NCBI RefSeq assembly: GCF_051622035.1
Contig: NC_135367.1
Location: forward strand, 13,382,501 to 13,446,500
Source of the DNA: Arctopsyche grandis
Taxonomy: Eukaryota; Arthropoda; Insecta; Trichoptera; Hydropsychidae
Length of the DNA stretch: 64,000 bases
Direction of reading: 5' to 3'
Positions 13,101-27,500 of the stretch are shown here, piece by piece. Both the position numbers and the translations under genes were made by a program. The first letter of the stretch is position 1. Each line of letters begins with the position of its first letter. The notes under the pieces were generated by a model, which saw only the letters and a program-made list of their open reading frames with translations, searched no databases and was not told where the DNA came from.

Positions 13101-16100
13101 GAATTATCAGTAGCATATATCTTATGAGTATACTATTACCGATTTGCAGTGAACTAGAGCATTATTGACAGCACATTAATGTTCTTGACTTACTAAACGT
13201 TTAGATTTAAAATCCGATGAATCGATTACCATAATATTTATGTATATATTATTTTAATTACTGTGGTCCTTGTTTAGCAGCGTTCAATACAAAAATGTAA
13301 CTTTAAAAAGTAGAACTCACCTGTGTTGTAAGATTCGAGCACTTATGTGAACCATGGAAGACCAATATTTGATTATCGTCAACCGTTGAATTAGACGCTT
13401 CGCACTGGTTGACTTCTAAACTCGACAGATCCAAATCGAGTGATAGCACGACGTTATTTCCACTGAAAAATTATATCGTTTTCAATTTAAAATATTTTGA
13501 ATTTCCAGTGATTCGTTTTGAGAAATTCAACTTACCTTTCAGTGGATGCTGGGATGATGACACTGTATGAAAGCAGCCAACGACTTGCTGCACAACTGTA
13601 ATAAGGAACACTCCAGTGCGAATGGTACCCCGATGGAGGATCTTCAGTTAGGTTACTCAACATTGACGGCAACCTTCAGATTAATACAAAAGATTAAAAA
13701 CGGAAATGAATTCAATGAAGCCTCCATACAATAAAAATGTGAGATTTGTAATATAATCTATATACGAATGGACATATTTATGTAGACATTTGAATCATGA
13801 ATGACCCATGTACAAGCGTATACAACTTGGTTGAATGGTCACTGATTGGAGGAATTCATTGTCTGAGGTTGCGTTGAATATTCTAAGAACTTCCTCAGGG
13901 ACAGACTGGACCATCGGGAGCTTAGTTACGTATACATGTGTGTATATAGTTTCGTTTTGTATCGTATGACAACTGTGTCAGATGTACACATGTGTACATA
14001 TTAGCGATTCTATGTACATATAATATTATACTCATACACAAGGGCGGATCGTGACTTTAAAAACAGGTGGGGCACGAGAAGGCTCCTACATATTTAGTTT
14101 TTCCAAAAAAATCAACTTAACACTTTACTGTCCGCTCACGCGTATATGCGTGAATAAAAACTTTGAGTAAAAGTCCGCTCACGCGTATATGCGCGAATAA
14201 AAACTTTGCGTAAACGTCCGCTCACGCGTATATACGTGAATAAAATTAGCTTGCACTTTGTGTACATACACGCACACAAAAGCAAATTCCCATACATATA
14301 TGTATGCATACATATCTATGTATTTATTTTAACGCCGAGATGATCTCATCATCGGTTAAAGGTCATCTGAAAATCTTGATTTACTTTTTTTATATAATAG
14401 AATTTTTGAATTGAGAAAAAAAATTAAAAATATTCTCATCATCTTAACGATATAATTAATTGCAAAATTTAAAATCCAATAATTTTTTGTACCAGGGTAA
14501 CCATCCTTTTTTTATAGAAAAAAATTTTTGAAGTGGGAAAAAAAATCTTAAAATATAGCATCGTCTTTTAGCTATAAATAATTGTAAAAATTAAAATAAA
14601 ATAATTTTTTGGACTGGGGTGACCAACCTTTTTTTTTACAACAAAATCAGATGAAGTCAGAAAAAATATTAAAATCATTTTTGGGCTATAAATGATTGAA
14701 AAAATTCAAATATAATAATATTTTGACTAGGGTAACCAGCCTTTTTTTATTCAAAAAATTTCTTCAAGTTGAAAATAAAATTTTAAAATATTCCTATAGT
14801 TTTTATACTATAAATGATGACAAAATTTAAAATAAAATAGTTTTTTGGAGTAGGGTAACCAAACTTTTTATATAACATTTTTTTTAAAGCTAGAAAACAT
14901 CTAAAAATATTACCATCATCTCTGTGATATAAATTATTGCAAAATTAAAAATATGATAATTTTTTGACTAGGGTAACCAGGCTTTTTATACAAAAACTTT
15001 TTTCGAGTTAGAAATAAAATTTAAAAGTCTTAATGCTATAAATATTGCAAGCTTAAAATATTACTTTTGAGACAGGGCTTACCAATCTTTTCATACAACA
15101 ATTTTTAATGTGAAAAAATAATCAATATAATATGTAAGTAATGTTTAATGACAATTTATTATTATTTTAATTTAAAAAATAAATAAACTTAATTTAAATT
15201 TTAAAATTTGTATATCGTTGTTAAAAAATTATTTTTAAAAAATTTGAATATTTAATAATTTTAAAATAAAATTAGATCAAATCAAGATACAGTTAATAAT
15301 GTATGTATGTTTAACTTTAAGCGAGAAAAAATCCAAAAATATTCCCATCGTTTAAATGCTTTCAATTATTCTAAAATTTAAAATAAAATACTATAATTTT
15401 TTGACTACAGTAACCAGCCTTTTTTATACAACAAAAAAAAAAATTAAAATATTCCCACCGTTCTTATACAAAATTTAAAATAAAATAGATTTTCAAAATA
15501 AATTAGTTTATTTTGCCAATTAAAAAAATTCGTTGTATAAAAAAAGGCTGGTTACCCTAATAAAATTTATAGTATATTAAATTTTAATCATAAAGATGAT
15601 GGGAATATTTTGAGATGTTTTCTGACTTAAAAAAAATTGTTGTATAACAAGGTTGGTTGCCCTAGTCTATTTTATTTTAAATTTTGCATAGGGACGATGG
15701 GAATATTTTTCGATTTTAATCTCACTGCAAACATTTTGCTGTATAAAAAAGCCTGGTTACCCTAATTAAAATTTATAGTATTTTAAATTTTAATCATAAA
15801 GAAGATAGGAATATTTGTAGATGTTTTCTCGCTTAAAAAAAAATGTTGTATAAAAAGGATGGTTACCTTAGTCCAAAAAATTATTTTATTTTAAATTTTG
15901 TCATCATTCATAGGCCATAGCATAAAAACAATGAGAATATTTTTAGATTTTATTTACAACTTGAAAATATTGTTGCGCAGGGGTGGGTGGAGGATCTAAG
16001 TAAAAGGCCAAAGTCGTTTCACAGCATTTATTGGTGATTAAGGAGATACACGCACTGGCAGTGCTCCGTCCAGAATGTCTTGATATCGCCTTATAAAGGA

Positions 16101-19100
16101 TAGGTCTCTCAGGGCATCTTCAACGTCCGATTTGCTTGCCTATTGTTATGGTCACGTACTAGATGTCCCACGCTACCGCTGTGGGTTCTGAGAACTCTAC
16201 CGGAATGCGACCCCGAGTTAACGCTACTCCCGCTAAGTGCATTCGGGGGAGATAATCCTCGAAACCAATTATAACAGTCACACAGTCTCTGGGATGCTAT
16301 TCGGCCTAATCCGATTGCACTTACTCGGCCTAATCCGAGTGTACGTAACAATATTTTTTGTATACAAAAAGGCTGGTTACCCTAGTCAATATTTAATCAT
16401 ATTTTAAATATTGCAACTTCTTCAGTAGGATTCATCATTGGTGAGTATGAATGTAAGTAATTAAAAATATGGTTTGTACATTCAACCAGCTCACTCACTT
16501 CTGGGGTATGCTGGTATTACTTCTGGGGTATGGTCGATGCTGGTGTTGTCTAACACTAACCATACTTTTTAAAGATTAATACTTAATCTTTGAGAAAAAC
16601 CGAGTTTAACATTATTATTTTGACATCTTGGTCTTGAACTTTCACAATTTACAAAAAAAAATAAAATGTCGTCTCGTAATTATTAATGGCTAAAGAGTAT
16701 TTTTTAAATAAAAAAGTTAGAGAATCACCGAATCAAAATTGTTAATGTATTTACATAAAAAATACAGTTTGAGAATAATTCTTGAAAAATAAATTTTATG
16801 ACCTCTTAAAAATAGTTGCCTTTTTGAAAACCAAAATATCGCTTTACAAAAATGCAAGTTAAAGAAACACTGGATCTTTAAAAAATTTAAAACACAGATG
16901 ATACTGTTCTCAAGGATTCACTAGTTGATTTGGGATACTAAAAAAATATACTTTTACTTTACAGTTAATTTAAATTAAACCAAAATATCCTATTTAAACA
17001 TTATCCTAAGCAACTATTATTCCGAAGTAATTACAAATTGTCTCATTTTCAAATGTGTGAAAAATGTTTTTATTCTTCACATTTTTGGAATTTTGATTTA
17101 CCATGGTCTGTCTATTACTGTCCACTACTACAAACTTCAGTTTTATGCTATTTTTATATTCATAGGCTATTCGGATGACATTTACGTAATTTATTATTTT
17201 TTAACATTAATTCGCGTACTCCAGTTTAAAATCCCTGGTTTTAATTTTTAGATGTTTGCAGAGTGATATAATGAACACTGTTTCAAAATATCACTACAGT
17301 ACGATCATTATTCTAGAAGTAATCAAATGCACAAAAAAGGCTTTTTTTCTATTGAAACTGAAATCGGCCCGGATTCTGGTGAAAATGGTCGCGCACATTT
17401 CCGGACATGGGTGAAAACAATCCACGCGTCAAAGCGGGCGGTAAGGTGTTAATATATTTTTAGTAACATTTTATGCAAGGAAATAAACTTTTTTTGAGCA
17501 AATTATCGACTTCATTACGTATTCTGAAATAGCAAAAATGTGATTAATACAAATTATTTTATGTTTAAATTGTTGGCAAAAGTCAGAATTCTCGACAGGG
17601 CGGACCCTCTAGGCTCGGAAGCGAGGCTCGGTCGACCCGCTCTTTCCTGTGAATGGCTACTCTTTGCGATGCCAATAGTATTGCCGTGCCCTGAATTAAC
17701 TCGACTTTTACCTGATGAAATACTCTGACATATATTGCCTGGTTCGCATATAATTTCGGACGGTTGGGCAGCGTACGGAAATATTCCACATATTGTGAAT
17801 GGAATATACACGCATATCTCATATATAATATACACTCAAAAGTATGGTACGGGACACGCTCGTGGTTTACAGCTGTGATGGGTGTATCTTCATATCATTG
17901 TTTATTCGTACGATCTTATTATTTCGACAAGTTTCTCATATATTTATTCAAATATGGGAATCACCCTTATCGATTACTGTCATGCCTATGCTAACACCAG
18001 GATAAAATATCACCGCGTGCCACGTACCACTCTGTGTGTCTGCACCTTAAGGGCCGGGCCGCACCGTGCAACTTTGTCGGCCGACTAGTTGCGCGACACG
18101 AAAAAATGTATGGAAATGTGTGCGACAAACAAGTTTACGGGTGTGGCATGTCCCATCTACCTGCATGCAATGGTCTGGTCGCCCTCAACCAAGTCACTCG
18201 CAAGTCGCACGGTGCGACCCGGCCCTTAGCCATCTGAACGATGCATCCAGAACAGTAAAAACTCAAGGCCCTTATAATTAGGTCGAAATCGAAATCGGCC
18301 AAATAAATTAAAAATGAATTAAAGTGATCCTTGCCCTGTTAAGACTACGATTCATCATTAAATTCTTAAGATTTTGGTGATTTGGTTGCTTCCTACTGCC
18401 AGGGAACTCTATGTATGTACATACTTATGTGTGTGTGTGTGTGTACTCACCAAGGTAATTCTGGTTGAGGGTAAGCTTCGGCAACATCAACATCCTCGTT
18501 GGAAGTGGGACGAGATATAACAAAAGCCCTCGCCGTTATGGCCCTCTCTACCTCTTTGTCCAAACTGCGTGCTATCATGTCTAATATATCTGAAAATTAA
18601 TTCGACAAAGCGTCATCAAAGTTTTAACGAGCCAGCGCTTCGTTTACGACCCAACAGGGAAATAAAACATTCCGCACTAGTTAAAATGATAGAAATTATT
18701 ATAGCATTGCGAACTATTCAAAATTGAATTGGATAGAGATTTTGACGTTTCGAACTAATTTTCATGTTTTCCACCAAAAATCTAGTTCCTAATCATAAGC
18801 GGACTACATTTTAAACGAATATTTTATAATTTTCCGTTACTAATAATTTCTATTATTTATAAACGGCAGAAATAAATTATTACGATTACGAACATCAATC
18901 GTAATTTTGGTAAATTTTGAAAATAAATTCACTTTTGATGACACTTCAAATATATGTATGTATGTTTATATATTTGTGTGTGTAGGATATACAAATATAC
19001 ATATGTATATATATTTGTGTGTGTATATACAAATATACATACATATGTATGTGTATGATAAATTCAATCAATTGACGCGTAGTATCCCTATTCCAATTAG

Positions 19101-22100
19101 TCGACTAATTGCGTGTCGCGTAATAAATTTTTTACTTTAAAAAATACAGTAAGTATGTATATAATATAAATAAAAATACAGTATGTATGTATATAATAAT
19201 TATTTCTGTTGAAATTTCTCATTGTTCTTAAAAAGCTCCAAGCCAATGCTAGTCTAGTCTAGTGTTAAGTAAGGTTCGGCGCGACCCAGTGCTATTTGGA
19301 CAAAAATAGATTCATCATTGTCTATTATGTCATCAATGGCCAACCTTTTTTTTTGCTCTCTAGCTTTTTATTTCATTGTAATAGACATTGCGCAGCCCAT
19401 TTTTTGTCCAAATAGCACTGCGTCGCGCCGATCTCTAATGATGAGTAGAGGTAGGACCGGAAGCGTGCTTTTTCCAGGAAACGGGGCATTTTGGGTCTAT
19501 TTTTCAGGAACCAGGGCAAACTACAAAGCTAGAGTGCAAAAAAAGGTTCATCATAAAAATGAACAATGAACAAAGAACGGCGCAACTTGGTCCGCTCTTT
19601 AGTGATAAGTAAACTTCAGCTACTCTTTAAGGAGCGATTTCCAAACTGGGAGGCGCGATTAAGGCACTAGAAGTTACTTTATAACGTATAATAAAACAAC
19701 ATTACAATCTGTTCCTGAAAAGCACGTAATTTTTGACGAGTTTATTAATAATGAAGACATTGACGGTAATACAAGTAAAGATATACATATATGTATGTAT
19801 ATAAATATAGAAATATAAGCGACAGGGAACAAAGGAGTAGAATTAAAATACGACGGATCATATTTAAAAGTGTTATTATAGACTTGTAAATATGCCCGGT
19901 GGAATATCATCGCTTGGGCATAAAATTTTTCAGTAAAAAAATAATATTAAAAGTAACCGGAATATAAATTAAAATCGGGAATCGGAACTGAAATCGAAAT
20001 CGGAAAATGGTACCGGGAATCGAAATTGAAATAGGAATCCGGAACCAGAACTGAAAAAGGAATGAAAATTCAGAACTGAAATCGAAATCGAGACCCGGAA
20101 ATGCAACAGGAATCCGGAACCGGAATCGAATTCCTGTTGTTCGATCGAACGCAAATATTTGATCATTTTTTTACATCGTCGTACTATTTTTCAAATTCCT
20201 TTAAAACAGAATTAATTTAACTCATATATTTTAGTGTTTAAAATGGGAAAAATGATTCAAAACTTCGCTAAATAATTCATGTGTAAGGTCGAAGACGTCG
20301 TAAAGCCGCTATATTCCAATTTTTAATTTAATGCATACAAAAGTTTAGCTATATCGATGGCTTGGAAAAACCAATGTATTTGCTCTGTAAGAAAGATGTG
20401 GTTGCATATACATAGTATGAGACCAAGTAAATTAAGAATTTTTTTTTATGAAAATTAGATCGATTTAATAAATAGAAACAAGCGATCAAGAAAATAGTTT
20501 CTGTTCCTTTAAATGCATTGCTAGCATCATTTAAAGTTACAGAATTGCAAAATGTAAAAAGACCACATGCAATATGAGAGACACTAGTTTTGCTGGCAGG
20601 ATTGATTTGGTTGAAATAATATTCAGCGAAGTTACGACAAATACCGCTTGTTAATAATGCAGTTGGAAGAAGAAATATTGTTCTGTCAATTATATTTGTA
20701 TTAATATATTTTCATGACATAAAAATATGTTTGTATGATTTTATGAAATAAAGAGGGAGAGGGGGGAGGAAGCCCCAAGATAAGATATTTTTCAAAAGTT
20801 TGTAAAAATAATTTTGGAAACCACTGTTTTAGGGCAATTGTAGATAGCAATAGATCGTTCCATTATTGTTCAAAGCTTATAAAAACATGTTTTTTCTAAG
20901 AAGCTAACAATCTTAGTACATACATTATCAAGAAATCGTATTAAATTTTATATGAAACTTAAAACTTGGCTAACATGCCTTGAAAATATAATTTATTAAA
21001 ACCGTACAATGAAAGTGCTTTTTTTGTGAAATATGATGGTTATTATATTTTTCGTATAGTCAATTTAAATTCACAATGAATCGCACAAACGCTCACTTTT
21101 TCATTTTCACAGTAAAAGCGTGCTAAACGAATTTTTCCCCTCCACCCCTTCCCCTTTAAGGTAAAATTTTCCCGCGTGGAAAAAAACGCTTTCAACCCTA
21201 ATGAATTTCCCTTTATTTTCCACATTCAAATACGCAAAACACAATAACGGGTCGTTTTTGGCCACAAAGCGATTTTCATTTATCACGGCTTACGGCCTTG
21301 AGAGACCCAATTGATGACTCGATTGAAAATGTAAAATAAAACGCACAATAAAGGGTTAACATTAATACAACAATGATGATTCTGTAGAATCTTATGTGAG
21401 ACTTGACGGAAAAAGAAATTCCTCGCGTGCCAACTACACGAATACCCCGAATTCATTGTTTGCACATTCCCTTTCTATGTACGTACAACACAAAGAGAAA
21501 TCCCTGTTCAAATATTTATTTATTCGCTCAAATCAACCGAACATAATCGACCCGAGTCAACGTTTAACGTTGGTAAATAAATAAATAAATAAGCAAATAA
21601 ATAAAGAATCTGATAATAGGCGAATTCGAATTGATATTTTATACTGCTGCTACTTTTTACTTTATTTACAACATAAATATGTATGTACATATGTAAATAT
21701 ATGTATATACAAATAAATTAAGTGACCTATTAAATCAGGATGAAGTGCATGTGAACGAATGAATGCCGTTTTTAAATCAAAAATGCCATTTTGCTGGAAG
21801 GAAAAATATCTTCGATCAATGCGTTTTTTCAGTGAAGAGGTAACAAGGAAAGACAGGAAGCGGAATTCATGGGTGGGAAGTATGACAAGGGTAGTGGATA
21901 TAGTGGATATAATGAAGAAATTGAAATGGCAATGGGCCGGTCACTAAGCTAGAAGAATGGACGAAAGGTGGAAAAAATAAGTGCTAGAATGATACCGAGA
22001 GAATATAAAAGGGTAAAAGGAATACCACAAGGAAGATGGGTAGACGAAATTAGGAAAATGTGTGGGGTGAGATTGGGGAATGCAATTCTGATAGTACCAA

Positions 22101-24531
22101 TATCGGTAGTACCGGAATCGGCCTTCGATGCTACCGGTATTAAAAAAGGAATACCGGTAGTATCGCTTTTATTCAAATCCGTATATTTAGTTAGTTGAAA
22201 ACAAAATCCCCATGGTTAAAAACTACGAAAACAACGGATCCGTATGTTGTTCCAAAGCAAGTATAAGTGGAGAAAGCAACAAAGTAAATAAAAGTTTTTA
22301 AAAATTCTCATTGTGAGGTATTAAATGTGTTGTTATCGGCGTGGGACTTTAATGTAAAATAAATGTATGCAGTATTTACTGGGAACTTCAAGCGACCACA
22401 GCAGTCAGTTCCACCAATACGCAACCCAAATGGCGGATGGGGAAGAAATGACGATGAAAAAGCCGAAATTTATGCAGAATTTCTTCAGGATGTATTTAAA
22501 CCCAATGAAGCAGAAGATGGATCCGAAGAAAAGATAGATAACTTTTTAAAAACAGATTTTCAGATGTGTAAACCCATAAAGAGCATAACACCTAAAGAGA
22601 TTATGAAACACATAATAATGCTAAATCCTAAACAAGCTCCCGGATTTGATCTAATCACTGCGGTAATTTTAAAAGAACTACCGAGGAAGGGAATCGTGTT
22701 ATTAACTATGCTGTTCAACAGTATTTTAAGAACATCATATTTCCCAGCGCTCTGAAAAGTGTCTCAAATCATGATGATACCTAAGCCCGGAAAACCCCCA
22801 AACGAAGTATCCTCTTATAGACCGATTAGCTTACTGACCTTGAACTCAAAACTATTTGAGAAGATACTACTGAGTAAAATCCTACCTGTAGTGACGGAGG
22901 AAGGAATAATTCCAGAACACTAATTTGGGTTCAGAGCAAACCACTCCACAATCGAGCAGGTCCATAGAGTGGTCCAAAAAATCAGACAAACTCTGGAAGA
23001 TAGAGAATACTGCTCTGCAGCCATACAACAGGCATTTGACAGAGTCTGGCACAAGGAGTTGCTATATATGGTCAAAAAGGAGCTCCACACACTCTATACA
23101 CAATTATTAAATCATATATCGAGGACAGAATATTCCAAGTGAGACAAGGCGAGGCGTTTTCAAAGCTATACAAAATCAGAGCGGGAGTACCACAGGGATC
23201 AATTTTGGGACCAATATTATACACGATCTACACAGCAGACATCCCAACACCAAACAAAAATGTCACAGTAGCAACGTACGCCGATGACACAGCATTCCTA
23301 ACAAGTAGTAGCGACCCCACGCTCGCATCGGAAGTGCTTCAGGATCAATTAAATGGCTTCCAAGAGTGGATGAAAAAATGGCGAGTGAAGGCTAGCACTG
23401 GCAAATCTGTTCATGTCACATTCACACTTCGACGAGGGAACTGCCCAGTAGTCAGACTGAAAAACGATGAACTGACTGAAAGCACCGCAGCAAAATACCT
23501 GGGTTTCACCATTGACAGGAGACTGACATGGAAAGATCACATCAAATTAAAAGACAGGAACTCACCCAGCAGCTACACAAAATGAATATAGGAAGAAAAT
23601 CCAGTCTAACATTAGAGAATACAATTTTGGTATACAAGTCAATCCTAAAGCCAGTCTGGACATATGGTATCCAACTATGGGGAACGAGTAGTAACTCTAA
23701 CGTGGAAATCTTACAACGATTCCAAAATAAAGCCCTTAGAATAATAACAAATGCCCCATGGTTTGCGAGAAACACTGAAATTCATCAACATGTATCTATA
23801 CCAACAATTAAAACGGAAATAGAAAGTTATACAAAAAACTACAAGCGTAGACTCGAAACCCACTCAAACGAGCTGGCAAAAGCTCTTATAAAGTCTAGTG
23901 CAAAAGACACTAGACTAAAGCGCCGCAGAGTGCTCGAGTAACGGATAAAAAGCTGGCAATTAATGAATTGCCAAATCTTCTGATAAATAAATTGTTATAA
24001 AATCTGCTTATGACCGACGGGTCGATTGCAAATATCTTAAATAAATAATAAAAAAAAATAATGCAGTATTTACATATTTATTTTTCGGCATTTCTGCATT
24101 TCGGTATTTTACTCTTTTCTTTCGGTATTGTCACATGGTGCAGCTTACTCTATTCCTAGAAAAATTCCAAACGATTTAGCTTTTATATATGCCTTTAAGT
24201 CGCTCGAGTATAAAATCACGTGCAGATTTGTGCCACGTGCAGATTTGTCAAAATTACGTTTGATAAATTAAAATAGAGATACTATATAGTATCTATATTT
24301 GAACTGACATTTTTTTAATTTGAATTTTAAGTGAGCGATGTTTGGATATCTGAGAAGCTTAAGTCGGAATTTCAAAAAAAAAAAAAAAAACACAAATTTC
24401 TACGAAACAGTCTAATCCTTTATACCTGGGACGTACCTACTTCACGTTTTGTACTTGAATATCCTGTATATATTTAAATTTTTTGGTTTTGTATCATATA
24501 TATAAAGACGGTAATCTGTGTGTGTGTGGGT

Positions 24532-24573
<42 letters not shown>

Positions 24574-27500
24574 TAACTCTCGCCGAACATAATGAACGAA
24601 TCAATAAAAATCGATTAATTCATTTTTCGACGAGATGACTTTGTCGCGACTCGAACCGATCACCCCAAATAGCCTGAATATGGGTCTAAATTGAGCTAAT
24701 GGTCTCGGACATCACGCCAAATCCAATTTTTAATTTCGCCTTTTTTTTTCAACATTAATTGAAATATTCCTTCTCGCCATATAAAAATACGTAATTTTAA
24801 TAATTTCATTTAGCGAGGTTTTGAACCATTTTTTATGTATTTATTTTCAATTTTCAATTAAATTATAATTATAATTTAAATTATTTATATTTTGACGATA
24901 TTCGAGAAAAAAATTGATTTCATTCACCGCGGGTGTCGGGAATCGAACCTTGGACCCTCGGATCCTAAACGCAATGGCCCTCACGACCTTGCGTCGCATG
25001 CCATATCCTCGCCCAGAATACGTGTTGTAAATACACATCATATGTATATGCACGTAATTTGTTATGTGTAATAATAATATTCAACGTTACGAGGTCAATG
25101 ACCGTTTGTGTATAATCGGAAAATATTACATTTTGTTAACGTTAACTTTAAGAATTGAAAACTATCTATGAGAGTCTACGAAAATAACGGTTCCAGTTCC
25201 GGATTTTTTTTTTAGTTTTATACGGGTATATAATAATTTTATACCCATGCGATGATATTTCATCGGGCTATTCACTAGTACATATATAACAAGTATATAA
25301 CAGTACAACCTATAGAAAATTAAAATATCTCACAGATCCAAATATGGACCAAAAACTATTGATGACTGCAGCCGGGGACAGTGAGAAGTATTTGATAGCA
25401 CCGTAATACAGAGAATTGTAATAATACTAGAAGTGGCTGAGGCTTTATAGTGTTGTAAGATTGAGGTATGGCTATCGCCATACTTAATTAATTTCCGCCA
25501 AAGTCATGTTTGCTGTGCATTGTACAGCCTTTAACGATGCACTTCTCCATCTTGTGAGTAATATGAACAAATCAGACGTATGTACATACATATGTCGAAC
25601 ACCGAAATGTACAGTAGGCACGTTGAAAGTAGTCCTTAATGCGAAGCATTTTCACGGAAATGAATACATGTAATAATGCTTATAACGGCTTTCTTTAATG
25701 TAATCGATTTGTGCTTTTGTTCGGTGGTTCTAAAAGCCCTTTCAGGTTCACGGACCGCTGGTTCAGCGTCAAAGAGAAGGTGAGCAGCTAATGAGCCGAC
25801 CGGAACCGTAACACGTGCAAAAAATAAAAAGGGACACGTCGAACGAACAAACCGCCATTCACTATATTCGTCATATCGATCGATAAATTAAATTCAATTT
25901 AAAGTTAAATATGTACCTGTTAATTAATTGCTTTCCACCCGTGAAAATTATTTGATCAAATTATACGACTAGCAGTTTTCAAATTGCTCGGAAAAAAAAG
26001 GTAAAATATCTACCATTGGATAAAACTACTCGAAGAAAATATTATACCTCTTTTTCCACGCGTTTTATCTCCATGTGTATATATTTCATATTCTATACAA
26101 CTGACAGAAAAAAAATTATATTTGCCATGGAATATATGTATGTACATATGTAGGTCAAGTGGAAGAAAATTGAAAGAAAACCTATCATAAGAATCAATAA
26201 CAGATTGACTATATGATGGCTTTGTAAAATGTTGAACAAATTAGGAAATCGGGATGCTGCTCGTGTATTAATACTTATAAATAGGGTGACAATACGTCCG
26301 GTTTTGGCAGGGAAAGTCTCGTTTTTTACGTGATTTGTGTTTGTCCCGTCGCATCGTTTGTATGAAATTGTTTTTGTTTTTTCCCGTTTTGTCCTTGTTT
26401 TTACAAATCGATTTTTTCCCCAAAAACAAATATTGTTATGTAAATATAAATATACATACATACAACAATATAATAATTTTAAAATAACATTAAAATATTT
26501 TTTTACATGATTCATTTTACACGTTTCTGAAAAAATTTTTTTTCATCATAATTATTTTATTTAATAAATAACTGTGAAATACAATATTATATTATTTTAT
26601 ATTTTTATCTTGTTTAATTTTCTTCTTTTTAAGAAAAGTACGTTCTGGTAAAAGTTAAATTACTTGACAATAGAAGAAATTAAAATTTTCAGTTGCAAAT
26701 ATTTTTTGCAATTAAAAGAAACCGAGAATATCATTTTGGAAAATTTGTAGTTATTTTATTTGTTAATTTTACATGTTTCAGAAAAAAATCTGTATGAGCG
26801 TTAAATATTATGCGTTAAATATGGTCACTACCAATAGTTGATCTCCTCAAACTTAATTTGGTTTTCATTGTCATTCAAAATCTCATACATAGCTACAGCT
26901 ACATAGCTCAGTGGCTAGCGTTCAATGCTAACTGACTGGTCACGGGTTCGACACCTGATCCGCTGCTGCTGGTCAGACCTTGCATATATTACTCTAGGTT
27001 CAGAGCCGATTTATCTGATTTCATTGTTGAAACGGTTCCTATTATATTGGCCACCTACATATCCTCATTTGTCTTTATTATTTGAATTTAATTTCAAATT
27101 TATGATAATATTATAAATTTATATGTAGTACATACATACATATGTACAAATTTGGCCTAAAAAAAAAAAAAATTAAATATACGATTGGATAGGCTTTCAA
27201 GTAGTCAATTCCTTGTCTCGGAAGATAAGAAAGCAACCACTAAGGTACCAATGTCTGAAAGACTAGTTATTATAATAATAAATAGAAAATTATATCATTG
27301 CAGTAGTTTTTTTCGAATATCATGACGATGATTCAATTATTATGTATACTATATATCAATTAAATGGTTTCTTATGACACTTTATAAAAGTTGAATAACG
27401 TTGTCATAGCAACTAGTAGTGTAATTATCTAGCGCCTAATTACTTTTCCCAATTAGAATAAAATTGAATTGTGTCATTCGTTCAACCCCAATCGTTATCC

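Larger units (their letters stand above)
7315..13320 (-). other. 6.0-kb intron of the Smog-like gene
   Basis: Filled mainly by transposons: LINE fragment 7560-8100, hAT 8117-9164, TIR element 9496-12015 with nested LINE, Helitron-like copy 12355-12549, SINE tail 12790-12965. 12560-12650 looks like a decayed hAT end (GAGCCGGTATTAGACATTTT). The rest is AT-rich with nothing recognised. Confidence 0.75.
13674..18450 (-). other. 4.8-kb intron of the Smog-like gene
   Basis: Contents are given separately: hAT fragment, tandem palindromic units, inverted array, solo LTR and the MITE at 18051-18225. 16450-17440 and 17570-18000 show nothing recognisable. 17590-17740 is GC-richer than its surroundings, without a convincing frame. 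Confidence 0.7.

Noticed and set aside
19095-19110. 16-bp perfect palindrome AATTAGTCGACTAATT
   Set aside because: A palindrome of this length in AT-rich DNA with no repeat partner or context is not enough to call a site.
26284-26340. hAT-type end AGGGTGACAATACGTCC
   Set aside because: No matching inverted end or target duplication was found nearby, so only a decayed remnant can be suggested.
26900-26960. Functional tRNA gene
   Set aside because: A- and B-boxes are present, but acceptor and anticodon stems do not pair and a SINE body shared with 34365-34710 follows.
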